From JAWLCQ01 sp041687095 (GTDB taxonomy: Bacteria; Planctomycetota; Phycisphaerae; SM23-33): a stretch of DNA of 17,302 bases. The notes beneath the pieces were generated by a model. That model searched no databases and was not told the origin of the DNA. It saw nothing but the letters and a program-made list of their open reading frames with translations. The translations under genes were made by a program, and so were the position numbers. Each line of letters begins with the position of its first letter. The stretch's first letter is position 1. Location of the stretch: NCBI GenBank assembly GCA_041687095.1, contig JAWLCQ010000092.1, positions 1 through 17,302 of the forward strand. Reading direction: 5' to 3'. Positions 1 to 6,489 of this stretch are shown in pieces.

Positions 1-21
1 GTCCATCGAGTAGGCTTCCAT
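1..21 (-). CDS. Start of a leftward gene cut by the window edge, possibly an IS630-type transposase
   Basis: Only seven codons are visible on the minus strand: MEAYSMD, from an ATG at 21-19. A good Shine-Dalgarno, GAAAGGAG, lies 6 nt before the ATG (minus strand, about 28-35), so a real gene very probably starts here. From memory of the family, IS630-type transposases and their helix-turn-helix ORFs often begin with a Met-x-Ala-Tyr-Ser-x-Asp-Leu-Arg pattern, and this matches as far as it goes. Seven residues cannot prove it. A 12-bp palindrome lies upstream at 53-64. The start codon is well supported; the identity is a guess. Confidence 0.4.
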
Positions 22-52
22 GCCGTTCTCCTTTCGCCGGCAGCAAGCCTAC

Positions 53-64
53 ACAACATGTTGT
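53..64. repeat. 12-bp perfect palindrome ACAACATGTTGT
   Basis: The sequence is its own reverse complement and is AT-rich against a GC-rich background. It lies about 32 bp upstream of the leftward gene that starts at 21, so it could be an operator or lie near the end of a mobile element. No partner copy was seen elsewhere in the window. Confidence 0.5.
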
Positions 65-123
65 GGTGGCGCTAGACCCAAGTGCAAAGCGCTCTAGCCG
101 GCACCCTGCCCCCTCTTTCCTGC

Positions 124-257
124 TGTTTCTTCTTCTTTCCGCGCCCACCCGGCTTTACGCCGGTGGAGCGAAGCTTTCACGCCCTCGGAGCCCGCCCGAG
201 CTTAGAAACCTTCGCTCCACCCGGACAAGCCGGGCGGGGGCGAAAAGAAGAAGAAGT
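124..257. repeat. Long imperfect inverted repeat, MITE-like
   Basis: The left arm (about 124-183) runs TTTCTTCTTCTTT, then CCCACCCGGCTT, then GGTGGAGCGAAGCTTTC. The right arm (about 199-257) is its imperfect reverse complement: GAAACCTTCGCTCCACC, then AAGCCGGGCGGG, then AAAAGAAGAAGAAG. The two could fold into a hairpin with arms of roughly 60 bp. A 20-bp block, AGCTTAGAAACCTTCGCTCC, is present at 199-218 and again exactly at 279-298 (80-bp offset), followed in both cases by a similar CCGG-rich stretch. No transposase is encoded. It looks like a dispersed non-coding repeat, and the open reading frames through it are judged spurious. Confidence 0.65.
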
Positions 258-310
258 GAAAGTGGAGCGCCGCCGGCTAGCTTAGAAACCTTCGCTCCGC
301 CGGGGCAAGC

Positions 311-366
311 CCGGCGGGGGCGGCCCGGCGGGGGCGGCCCGACGGGGGCGGCCCGGCGGGGGCGGC
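311..366. repeat. Tandem repeat, four copies of a 14-bp GC-only unit
   Basis: The unit is CCGGCGGGGGCGGC at 311-324, 325-338 and 353-366. The copy at 339-352 has CCGACG in place of CCGGCG. It directly follows the second copy of the 20-bp block at 279-298 and seems to have expanded from the end of that element. Confidence 0.85.
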
Positions 367-496
367 GACGCGGCCCGGGCCACAGGGGCATCCGGCGGCG
401 ATCCGCCCACCGAGATGTGTGGAACAACGAGGTCAGGAGACCCCCAACGCACGCGATGGAGGCGTCGCACGCGCTTGGGGCGTGCCGCCGCGCAGG

Positions 497-604
497 GCGT
501 GCAGGTTCTGCCGGAACGGAACGCCAGCAAAACCTGCACGCAGGAGAGACGAGACGCAAGAGGGACGCAAGAGGGACGCGGGAGAGTCGCGGACGCTCCG
601 CGAC
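497..604. repeat. Inverted repeat, 11-bp tandem repeat and hairpin upstream of the UDG promoter
   Basis: Three simple structures lie in a row. An 11-bp inverted repeat, GCGTGCAGGTT (497-507) and AACCTGCACGC (531-541), has a 23-nt spacer. An 11-bp tandem repeat, GACGCAAGAGG, occupies 553-563 and 564-574, with a diverged third copy at 575-585. A tight hairpin, GTCGCGGA (586-593) and TCCGCGAC (597-604), has a 3-nt loop. No convincing gene lies between 22 and 674; the rest of the stretch is GC-rich sequence in which I see nothing more. Confidence 0.6.
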
Positions 605-640
605 CATGTTCCCGTGCGCCGCTGGGACCGCGAGGGCGTC

Positions 641-646
641 TATAAT
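641..646 (+). promoter_or_regulatory. Perfect -10 box TATAAT for the UDG gene
   Basis: A consensus TATAAT stands in otherwise GC-rich DNA 28 nt before the UDG start codon. No TTGACA-like -35 is visible at 16-18 bp upstream. The box overlaps an upstream in-frame ATG (645-647), which argues that translation starts further on, at 675. Confidence 0.65.
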
Positions 647-674
647 GGGCCGACGCCAGCCGACGGGGGCGAGG

Positions 675-1238
675 ATGGACCTCTCACAACGCCAGTGCGA
701 GATGCGGCGGATGGACGACGGCATCCGCGTGTGCGTGCGCTGCCCGCTGCACGCCTCCCGCACCCACGCCGTCCCCGGGGAGGGGCCCGTGGACGCGCCC
801 GTGTTCGTGATCGGCGAGGCCCCGGGGGCCCGGGAGGACCGCTTGGGGCGGCCGTTCGTGGGGGCTTCGGGCGTACTGCTCAACACGCTCCTGGGCGAGG
901 CGTCCATCGAGCGGGAGGCCCTCTACATCACCTCCTGCGTGAAGTGCCGCCCCCCCCAGAACCGCACGCCGCACACCGGCGAACTCGCCGCCTGCCGGGT
1001 CAACTGGCTCGCCCCGCAACTGGCGACGGTGAACCCGCGGATCGTCCTGCTCCTGGGCGCCGTCGCCCTCCGCACCGCCGCCGGACGCACCGAGCGGCTC
1101 ACGGACATCCACGGAGAACCGTTCGAGCAGGACGGGCGGGTGTGGGTGGCCACCTTCCACCCGGCCGCCGGGCTGCGGGCCGACGACCGCCGCCAGGACC
1201 TCCGCCGCGACCTGGACGTCCTGCGGGGCCTGCTGTGA
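675..1238 (+). CDS. Family 4 (4Fe-4S) uracil-DNA glycosylase
   Basis: This 187-residue cytosolic enzyme would cut uracil from DNA as the first step of base excision repair. The family 4 signature is clear: GEAPGAREDRLGRPFVG at 47-63 with the expected Glu48, VKCRPPQNRTP at 89-99, and HPAAGLR at 162-168, where families normally have HPA plus a Leu-Arg. Four cysteines match the iron-sulfur ligands in spacing: Cys20 and Cys23 in a CxxC, and Cys91 and Cys107, 16 apart. One oddity is Ser87-Cys88 before VKC, where family 4 proteins usually carry Asn-Val/Ile. The reading frame stays open to 63, but repeats and a TATAAT box fill that part, so I start at the ATG at 675, preceded by GGGGGCGAGG. The stop overlaps the GTG of an Smr-like stub. 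Confidence 0.9.
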   Translation: MDLSQRQCEMRRMDDGIRVCVRCPLHASRTHAVPGEGPVDAPVFVIGEAPGAREDRLGRPFVGASGVLLNTLLGEASIEREALYITSCVKCRPPQNRTPHTGELAACRVNWLAPQLATVNPRIVLLLGAVALRTAAGRTERLTDIHGEPFEQDGRVWVATFHPAAGLRADDRRQDLRRDLDVLRGLL

Positions 1239-1306
1239 CCGTCGACCTGCACGGGTACGCGGTGGCCAACGCGCTCGATCTGCGCCGCCAGGTGTGCGGG
1301 TTCTAG
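1235..1306 (+). pseudogene. 23-codon Smr-domain-like stub overlapping the UDG stop
   Basis: A GTG at 1235 overlaps the UDG stop by 4 nt (GTGA), a classic translational-coupling arrangement. It opens a frame that reads TVDLHGYAVANALDL and ends at a TAG at 1304-1306. The pattern x-DLHG-x-x-V-x-x-AL is the hallmark start of the Smr (MutS2 C-terminal) nuclease domain, which normally runs to about 80 residues; only the first strand and helix turn are present. I found no continuation in the other frames before the Lon gene at 1376. It may be the 5' remnant of a deleted smr gene once co-translated with the UDG, or a coincidental short frame. Confidence 0.45.
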
Positions 1307-1309
1307 AAT
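1304..1309 (+). promoter_or_regulatory. Possible -10 box TAGAAT for the Lon gene
   Basis: TAGAAT differs from TATAAT at one base. It overlaps the stop of the Smr-like stub and lies 66 nt before the protease start. The same TAGAATTC string recurs at 10605-10612 upstream of the second lipoprotein. No -35 was seen. Confidence 0.35.
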
Positions 1310-1314
1310 TCAGC

Positions 1315-1341
1315 ACCCGGGGCGAGCGGTACGCCCCGGGT
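1315..1341 (+). terminator. 10-bp perfect hairpin between the UDG/Smr stub and the Lon gene
   Basis: ACCCGGGGCG (1315-1324) and CGCCCCGGGT (1332-1341) are perfect reverse complements with a 7-nt loop. No U-run follows, so it is not a canonical intrinsic terminator. It could end the UDG transcript, or sit in the leader of the Lon mRNA if TAGAAT at 1304-1309 is the promoter. Confidence 0.45.
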
Positions 1342-1375
1342 AGAGTCGCCGTTACCTCCGCGAAAGGACCCTGCC

Positions 1376-3847
1376 ATGCCCGTCGACGCACTGAACCCGG
1401 ACCGGTTGTACCAGGAGTGTGACCCCGCGCAGTTGACGTTCGAGACCACCGACGACCTGGAGCCGGTGGATGAGATCGTCGGGCAGCCGCGTGCGGTGGA
1501 GGCCGTGCGGTTCGGGGTGGAGATCCGCCGCGAGGGGTACAACATCTTCGCCCTGGGCGAGCCCGGGACGGGCAAGCGGACGCTGGTGGAGCAGTTCCTC
1601 CGCCGCCGCGCGCCCTCCGAAGCCACCCCCGACGACTGGGTGTACGTGAACAACTTCGAGGAGAGCCACCGCCCCGTGGCGATCGCGCTGCCCTGCGGGA
1701 GGGCGAAGGAGTTCCGCGACGACATGGACCACTTCATCGACGACGCGCGGGCGGCGCTGTCCAACGCGTTCGAGAGCGAGGAGTATCGCGAGCGGCACCG
1801 CGGGCTGCAGGAGGAGTTCAGCCAGAAGCAGGAGCAGCAGCTCGATGAACTGCAGGAGCGGGCGAAGGAGAAGGGCCTGACGATGATGCGGACCCCGCAG
1901 GGGATCGGCCTGGCGCCGATGGGCTCCAACGGGCGGCCGATGAACCCCGAGGTGCTCCAGGAGATGCCCGACGACCGCCGCAAGCAACTCGCCGAAAACG
2001 CCCAGGAACTCGAGTCGGAGATGCAGCGGATCGTGGAGCAGGCGCCCGTCGCGCACCGCGAGGCGCGGCGGCAGCTCAAGGAACTCAACGAGGAGTTCGC
2101 CGACACCACCCTCGAAAGCCTCGCCAACGACCTGCGGGCGAAGTACGCCGACTTCCCCCGCATCCAGGAGCACCTCGACGCCGTCACGAAGGACCTCCGC
2201 GAGAACACCGAGGAACTCCTCAACCTCATGCGCGCCGAGCAGGACGGGCAGCAGCCCCAGCAGGCGGCCAACGGGTTCCCCATCCCCGTGCCCCCCTCCG
2301 TGGCGGAGCAGGCGCTGCTGCGGCGGTACCGGGTGAACATCTTCGTCGCCCACGAGCCCGACAGCGGGGCCCCGGTGATCCTGGAGAACAACCCCACCTA
2401 CCTGAACCTCATCGGGCGGATCGACCACCAGGCGCAGATGGGCGCCCTCTACGCCGACTTCCACAACGTCAAGCCCGGGGCCCTCCAGCGGGCGAACGGC
2501 GGATACCTCATCGTCGAGATCCTCAAGGTGCTCATGCAGCCCTACGCGTGGGACGTGCTCAAGCGGTCGCTGCAGGCGCAGGAGGCGTGCATCGAGTCCA
2601 TCGGGCACGCCTACGGGCTCATCAGCACGGTGACGGTCCAGCCCCAGCCCATCCCGCTGGACCTCAAGGTGGTCCTGCTGGGCCCGCCCCAGCTCTTCCT
2701 CATGCTCCGCGAGCTGGACCCCGACATGCCCGAACTCTTCAAGGTCCCCGCCGATTTCCAGGAGGAGATGCAGCGCGAGGGCAACTGCGAACTCTATGCC
2801 CGCCTCCTGGCGACGATCGTCCGCAAGGAGAAACTCCGCCCCTTCCGCCGCGACGCCGTCGCCCGCATCATCGAACGCTCCGCCCGCCTCGCCGGGGACG
2901 CCCAGAAACTCTCCGTCCACATGCGCTCCGTCGCCGACCTCCTCCGCGAGGCCGACTACTGGTCCCGCCGCGACGGGGATGGGCTGGTGACGGCCGACGA
3001 CGTCGAGCGGGCCGTCAACGCCCAGCTCCACCGCACCGACCGCTACCACCGGCGGATGCAGGAGGAGATCCAGCGGGGCACGATCCTCATCGACACCGAG
3101 GGCGCCGCCCCCGGGCAGATCAACGCCCTGTCCGTCATGCGGTTCGGGGACCACTGGTTCGGGAGGCCCACCCGCGTCACCGCCCGCGTCCGCATGGGCC
3201 ACGGGGCCGTCATCGACATCGAACGCGAGGTCAAGCTCGGAGGGGCCCTGCACTCCAAGGGCGTGCTGATCCTCACGGGCTTCCTCACCGGGCGCTACGC
3301 CGCCGACGTCCCCCTCTCCCTCAGCGCCTCGATCGTCTTCGAGCAGTCGTACGGCGGGATCGAGGGGGACAGCGCGTCGGCGGCCGAGCTGTTCGCCCTG
3401 CTCTCCGCCATCGCCGACACGCCCCTCAAGCAGACGCTGGCGGTGACGGGGTCGGTGAACCAGCACGGGCAGATCCAGGCGATCGGGGGCGTGAACGACA
3501 AGATCGAGGGGTTCTTCGACATCTGCCAGGCCCGCGGACTCACGGGGCCCCAGGGCGTGCTGATCCCGCAGTCCAACGTCCAGCACCTCATGCTGCGGCG
3601 GGACGTGATCGACGCGGTCCGCGAGGGCAAGTTCCACGTCTGGCCCATGCGGACGGTGGACGAGGGGCTGGAGGTCCTCACGGGCGTGCCCGTGGGCGAG
3701 CGGGACGCGCAGGGCCACTACCCCGAGGACAGCTTCAACGGGCGCATCGCCTCCCGCCTCCGCGCCATGGCGGAAAAGCGGAAGAAGTTCGCCCCCCCGC
3801 CGGCGAGGCCCGACGAGGCCCCCACGGGCCCCGGCGGAGAAGAGTAG
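1376..3847 (+). CDS. LonB-like ATP-dependent serine protease
   Basis: This 823-residue protein joins an AAA+ ATPase to a Lon-type Ser-Lys protease and would degrade damaged or regulatory proteins in the cytosol. Walker A is GEPGTGKR at 61-68. A Walker-B-like strand, GGYLIVE, is at 375-381. Between them lies a long, charged Glu/Gln/Arg-rich helical stretch (about 120-290), probably coiled coil. The C-terminal protease domain has the catalytic Ser666 in EGDSAS and Lys709 in GVNDKIEGF; their separation of 43 residues equals that of E. coli Lon (679 and 722). The N-terminal substrate domain of classical Lon is absent, as is any membrane segment of the archaeal LonB type, so it belongs with soluble bacterial LonB-like proteins. 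The tail (about 795-823) is basic, then Pro-rich and disordered. AAAGGA ends 7 nt before the ATG. Confidence 0.93.
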   Translation: MPVDALNPDRLYQECDPAQLTFETTDDLEPVDEIVGQPRAVEAVRFGVEIRREGYNIFALGEPGTGKRTLVEQFLRRRAPSEATPDDWVYVNNFEESHRPVAIALPCGRAKEFRDDMDHFIDDARAALSNAFESEEYRERHRGLQEEFSQKQEQQLDELQERAKEKGLTMMRTPQGIGLAPMGSNGRPMNPEVLQEMPDDRRKQLAENAQELESEMQRIVEQAPVAHREARRQLKELNEEFADTTLESLANDLRAKYADFPRIQEHLDAVTKDLRENTEELLNLMRAEQDGQQPQQAANGFPIPVPPSVAEQALLRRYRVNIFVAHEPDSGAPVILENNPTYLNLIGRIDHQAQMGALYADFHNVKPGALQRANGGYLIVEILKVLMQPYAWDVLKRSLQAQEACIESIGHAYGLISTVTVQPQPIPLDLKVVLLGPPQLFLMLRELDPDMPELFKVPADFQEEMQREGNCELYARLLATIVRKEKLRPFRRDAVARIIERSARLAGDAQKLSVHMRSVADLLREADYWSRRDGDGLVTADDVERAVNAQLHRTDRYHRRMQEEIQRGTILIDTEGAAPGQINALSVMRFGDHWFGRPTRVTARVRMGHGAVIDIEREVKLGGALHSKGVLILTGFLTGRYAADVPLSLSASIVFEQSYGGIEGDSASAAELFALLSAIADTPLKQTLAVTGSVNQHGQIQAIGGVNDKIEGFFDICQARGLTGPQGVLIPQSNVQHLMLRRDVIDAVREGKFHVWPMRTVDEGLEVLTGVPVGERDAQGHYPEDSFNGRIASRLRAMAEKRKKFAPPPARPDEAPTGPGGEE

Positions 3848-3890
3848 CGGGAAATGCCCCGAATTCCCCGTGCCGAAGCCATGTCGTATG

Positions 3891-3896
3891 TACAAT
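3891..3896 (+). promoter_or_regulatory. -10 box TACAAT for the first lipoprotein gene
   Basis: TACAAT lies in a locally AT-richer stretch (about 3880-3930), 50 nt before the lipoprotein start. A clear -35 is not visible. The AT-rich change relative to the flanking genes supports a separate promoter rather than read-through from the Lon gene. Confidence 0.5.
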
Positions 3897-3946
3897 GATC
3901 AATGTGGTAATGATTTCGACACCGTACAGTAGAAGGGGAAGTAACC

Positions 3947-4720
3947 ATGCTGCAAAAGCTCACCATGCTCATGTGGCTGGCGCCGTTGGCGCTGGCAATC
4001 GGACTCGCCGGCTGCGAGTGCCCCAACGGGGCGGTCGGCTATGAGGACGAGGACGAGATCATCTGGGAGGACGATCAGACCTTCGAGGCCGAGGACGCCG
4101 CCGCCCCCTGCCCGGCCCCCATCCGCACCGAGGACTGGCACCGGGACATCGGGACCTACGAGACCGAGGAACTCCGGACCGGCGTCCCCTGCCCGCCGCA
4201 GCAGTACGGCACGGAGGCGGGCCGCCTCCGCGACCAGCAGATGCCCCGCGACACGGGCACGCTGGAGTATGAGGGGTTCGAGGACACCGACACCTTCGAG
4301 GCCGAGGACGGCTTTGAGGACGATGCCCTCCGCCTCACCGAGCCGCGCCGGGACACCGGAGAGGGCGCTGCGCCCGCTCAGCCCGCCCAGCCCGCTCAGC
4401 CTGCTCAGCCTGCTCAGCCCGGCGAGCCCGGTACGGGACAGCCCGCTCAGCCGGCCCAGCCCGCCCAGCCCGCCGAGCCGGCCCAGCCGGCACAGCCTCG
4501 GCAGCCCGCGGATGACACGGGCGCGATCCGACCCGGGATGGACACCGACACCGACGCCGACGCCACCCTGGAGGCCGAAGGCGATGCGCTGGACGACGGC
4601 CCCGCCGACGGGGACGTGAGGCTCCAGGACCCCGACCTGCCCGCCAACGTTGACGCGGAGGCGGACCGGAGGACCGGCGGCGCGGCCGATGGCGGCGTCG
4701 AGGTCGAGACCGAGGAGTAG
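3947..4720 (+). CDS. Acidic lipoprotein with Pro-Ala-Gln repeats, function unknown
   Basis: The 257-residue product begins with a lipoprotein signal peptide: a Lys after MLQ, a hydrophobic core and the lipobox LAGC, with Cys23 as the lipidated residue. The mature part is strongly acidic and has almost no hydrophobic core, with repeated FEAED and DTDT-type motifs (about 35-130). Residues 143-188 are a tandem Pro-Ala-Gln linker broken by GEPGTG. The rest is Asp/Glu-rich and ends in VEVETEE. It looks like a disordered, envelope-anchored polyelectrolyte, not an enzyme. I do not recognise a family. A GAAGGGGAA ribosome binding site lies 6 nt before the ATG. The last 18 coding bases before the final Glu codon recur exactly after the stop of the lipoprotein gene at 10667. 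Confidence 0.8.
   Translation: MLQKLTMLMWLAPLALAIGLAGCECPNGAVGYEDEDEIIWEDDQTFEAEDAAAPCPAPIRTEDWHRDIGTYETEELRTGVPCPPQQYGTEAGRLRDQQMPRDTGTLEYEGFEDTDTFEAEDGFEDDALRLTEPRRDTGEGAAPAQPAQPAQPAQPAQPGEPGTGQPAQPAQPAQPAEPAQPAQPRQPADDTGAIRPGMDTDTDADATLEAEGDALDDGPADGDVRLQDPDLPANVDAEADRRTGGAADGGVEVETEE
4373..4510 (+). repeat. In-frame CCCGCTCAG-type tandem repeat within the lipoprotein gene
   Basis: Nine-base units coding Pro-Ala-Gln repeat about a dozen times, with synonymous GCT/GCC/GCA/GCG variation and one GEPGTG interruption. The length is likely to vary between strains by slippage without breaking the frame. Confidence 0.85.
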
Positions 4721-4758
4721 AACCTCGAACGCAACGCGGGGACAGACTCAGGTGGACC

Positions 4759-4802
4759 GCGGGACGTGAGGAGACGACGCAAGCCGTTTCCCCACGTCCC
4801 GC
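4759..4802 (+). terminator. 10-bp inverted repeat downstream of the lipoprotein gene
   Basis: GCGGGACGTG (4759-4768) and CACGTCCCGC (4793-4802) are perfect complements with a 24-nt loop, starting 38 nt after the stop codon. No U-tract follows. It may act as a transcript end or 3' stabiliser. Confidence 0.4.
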
Positions 4803-4870
4803 TTGCGCGCGGAGTGTGCCCTCCACGCCCCACCGCCCGATCACATCGCCCCGGCAGGGCCGTCGCGTCT

Positions 4871-5040
4871 CCGTGGCACGGGCGTCTCGCCCGTGTGTCG
4901 CAGGGGCGTCTCGCCCCTGCGGAGAGGTGAGAACGGCCTTGGGGAGAGCCCAACCACCCCCCATTCACGGAGGTGTCTCCGCCGAAGGCCACGGCAGGAT
5001 GCCCGTGGGACCCATGGGCGAGACGCCCATGCCACGGAAA
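4871..5040. repeat. Cluster of four GGCGTCTCGCC palindromes in two opposed pairs
   Basis: The hairpins share a GGGCG-TCT-CGCCC core. CACGGGCG/CGCCCGTG is at 4877-4895. GCAGGGGCG/CGCCCCTGC is at 4900-4920. In reverse orientation CATGGGCG/CGCCCATG is at 5013-5031, with a degraded partner at about 4990-5007. The third outer base is C, G or T, and the opposite arm always carries its complement, so pairing is kept while sequence changes. Both pairs carry the same CCGTGGCA flank, 4872-4878 on the plus strand and about 5030-5037 on the minus strand. The 551-bp spacer 4721-5271 holds no credible gene; the peptides it would encode are those of this repeat. Confidence 0.75.
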
Positions 5041-5102
5041 CGCGAAGGTGCGATGGCCCCGATCGCCCCGGCCTGGCACGGGACTCCCGGGGCGCTTCCG
5101 CG

Positions 5103-5108
5103 TATACT
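5103..5108 (+). promoter_or_regulatory. Possible -10 box TATACT for the glycosidase-like gene
   Basis: TATACT stands out of GC-rich sequence and would give a leader of about 155 nt before the ATG at 5272. That leader contains an imperfect inverted repeat, CGTGGTTGC (about 5160) and GCAAACCACG (about 5213). No -35 was seen. The TATAAA at 5253-5258 overlaps the ribosome binding site and is not used as the call. Confidence 0.4.
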
Positions 5109-5271
5109 GCCTCCCAGCGTAAGACGCATCCCAGGGAATTTTCGGGCAGCGTCGGTGCGACGTGGTTGCTCCCGGCTTCGCTAGGGCTACGCCGCGGCAG
5201 GCCGCTTCGCTCCGCAAACCACGGCACCCGCCCGCGAACCAAATGGAACGCGTATAAAAGGAGCGGCATTG

Positions 5272-6315
5272 ATGGATGTGCGGACGATCGTGAGCATCGC
5301 GGGCGATGATTTCCTCATCAACGGCCGCCCCACGCACGAGGGCCGGACCTTCCGGGGCATGCGCGTCGAGGGGTTGCTCCTCAACAGCCGCATGGTCCAG
5401 GGCGTCTTCGACGACCTCAACCCCGACACCCGCTCCCGCTGGGATTACCCCGACGGGCCCTGGGACCCCGAGCGGAACACCCGCGAGTTCCTCGCCGCCA
5501 TGCCCACCTGGCGGGCGTGCGGGCTCGACGCGTTCACCATCAACTTCCAGGGCGGCAGCCCGCAGGGGTACTCGCAGGGGCAGCCGTGGCACAACTCCGC
5601 CTTCGAGGCCGACGGAACGCTCCGCCCCGACTACGCCTCGCGCATGGAGCGCATCGTCCGCCGCGCCGATGCCCTCTCCATGGCCGTCATCCTCGGGTTG
5701 TTCTACTTCGGGCAGGATGAGCGGCTCGCCGACGAGGCGGCCGTCGTCCGCGCGTGCGACCAGGCGACGGACTGGGTGTGCCACCTGGGGCTTGCGAACG
5801 TGCTCATCGAGGTCAACAACGAGTGCGACGTGCCGCTCTACGAGCACGAGATCCTGCAGCCCCCCCGCGTGCACGAACTGATCGAACGCGTGATCCGCCG
5901 CTCCCGCGGTCGCGTGCCCGGCCCGGCGGGACGGCTGCTGGTGAGCACGTCGATGGCGGGCAATTCGATCCCGCCCGCGTCGATCGTGGCGGGGTCGGAC
6001 TTCGTGCTGCTGCACGGCAACGGGGTTTCGGGGGCGTCCCGCCTCGCGGAGATGGTGGACACCGTCCGCTCCCTCGGCGCCTATCGCGGCCAGCCGGTCG
6101 TCTTCAATGAGGACGACCACTTCGACTTCGCCGCGCCTGACAACCACTTCCTCACCGCCGTCCGCGCGCACGCCTCGTGGGGCCTCTTCGACTACCGCCT
6201 GGGCGACGAGCCCTTCGCGGCGGGGTTCCAGTGCGTCCCCGCGGACTGGGGCATCGAACACCCCCGCAAGCGGGCGTTCTTCGACCTGCTGGCGGAGGTG
6301 ACGGGGCAACGATGA
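5272..6315 (+). CDS. Cytosolic TIM-barrel protein, glycoside-hydrolase clan A-like
   Basis: The 347-residue protein has the layout of a clan GH-A (beta/alpha)8 barrel. An Asn-Glu pair ends a hydrophobic strand at Asn183-Glu184 (VLIEVNNE), the expected acid/base position on strand 4. A second Glu280 follows VVF on a late strand (PVVFNED), the expected nucleophile. Ala-Ser-Trp-Gly at 301-304 fits the strand-8 Trp. Other glycosidase-like features are the aromatic-rich stretch 91-108 (NFQGG, PQGYSQGQPWHN) and LLHGN at 246-250. There is no signal peptide, so any substrate would be intracellular. The exact family and substrate are unknown, and the catalytic assignment is by pattern only. I prefer ATG 5272 over the TTG at 5269 because AAGGAG (5258-5263) then sits 8 nt upstream. 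Confidence 0.65.
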   Translation: MDVRTIVSIAGDDFLINGRPTHEGRTFRGMRVEGLLLNSRMVQGVFDDLNPDTRSRWDYPDGPWDPERNTREFLAAMPTWRACGLDAFTINFQGGSPQGYSQGQPWHNSAFEADGTLRPDYASRMERIVRRADALSMAVILGLFYFGQDERLADEAAVVRACDQATDWVCHLGLANVLIEVNNECDVPLYEHEILQPPRVHELIERVIRRSRGRVPGPAGRLLVSTSMAGNSIPPASIVAGSDFVLLHGNGVSGASRLAEMVDTVRSLGAYRGQPVVFNEDDHFDFAAPDNHFLTAVRAHASWGLFDYRLGDEPFAAGFQCVPADWGIEHPRKRAFFDLLAEVTGQR

Positions 6316-6362
6316 TCGGGGGCTTGGGGGTTCGAGAACCTGATGCTCTGCCAGGAAGCAAT

Positions 6363-6470
6363 CGCTGGGTTGGGGCCACCCTCAAGCCGCATGCTTCTCG
6401 CGCCTTGGGGGTGTCTGAGGTGGACACCCCCAAGCGGCTGAACAGCGCCGCTTGAGGGTGGCACCCAGCG
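6363..6470. repeat. Nested 108-bp palindrome between convergent genes
   Basis: The outer arms are CGCTGGGT (6363-6370) with ACCCAGCG (6463-6470), and GCCACCCTCAAGC (6375-6387) with GCTTGAGGGTGGC (6450-6462); four unpaired bases lie at 6371-6374. Inside is a second perfect hairpin, CTTGGGGGTGTC (6404-6415) with GACACCCCCAAG (6423-6434). It lies between the converging 3' ends of the glycosidase-like gene and glnB, where it could stop transcription from both sides. It also resembles a dispersed palindromic element. Confidence 0.75.
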
Positions 6471-6489
6471 GATGATTCTGGACAGGAAC

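Noticed and set aside
63..674. N-terminal extension of the UDG reading frame
   Set aside because: It translates repeats and the TATAAT box; the family begins close to the ATG at 675.
1352..3895. 847-codon open frame antisense to the Lon gene
   Set aside because: It is low-complexity Arg/Gly/Val/Leu sequence without motifs, exactly opposite a protease with all catalytic residues; GC-rich codons make the antisense frame open.
4373..4510. CRISPR-like repeat array
   Set aside because: The repeats are 9-bp in-frame Pro-Ala-Gln codons without spacers, and no cas genes are present.
5253..5258. TATAAA as promoter of the glycosidase-like gene
   Set aside because: It overlaps the AAGGAG ribosome binding site, leaving no room for a leader.
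4803..5309. Small Arg-rich proteins in the 4721-5271 spacer
   Set aside because: The peptides are translations of the GGCGTCTCGCC palindromes in several frames and both strands.
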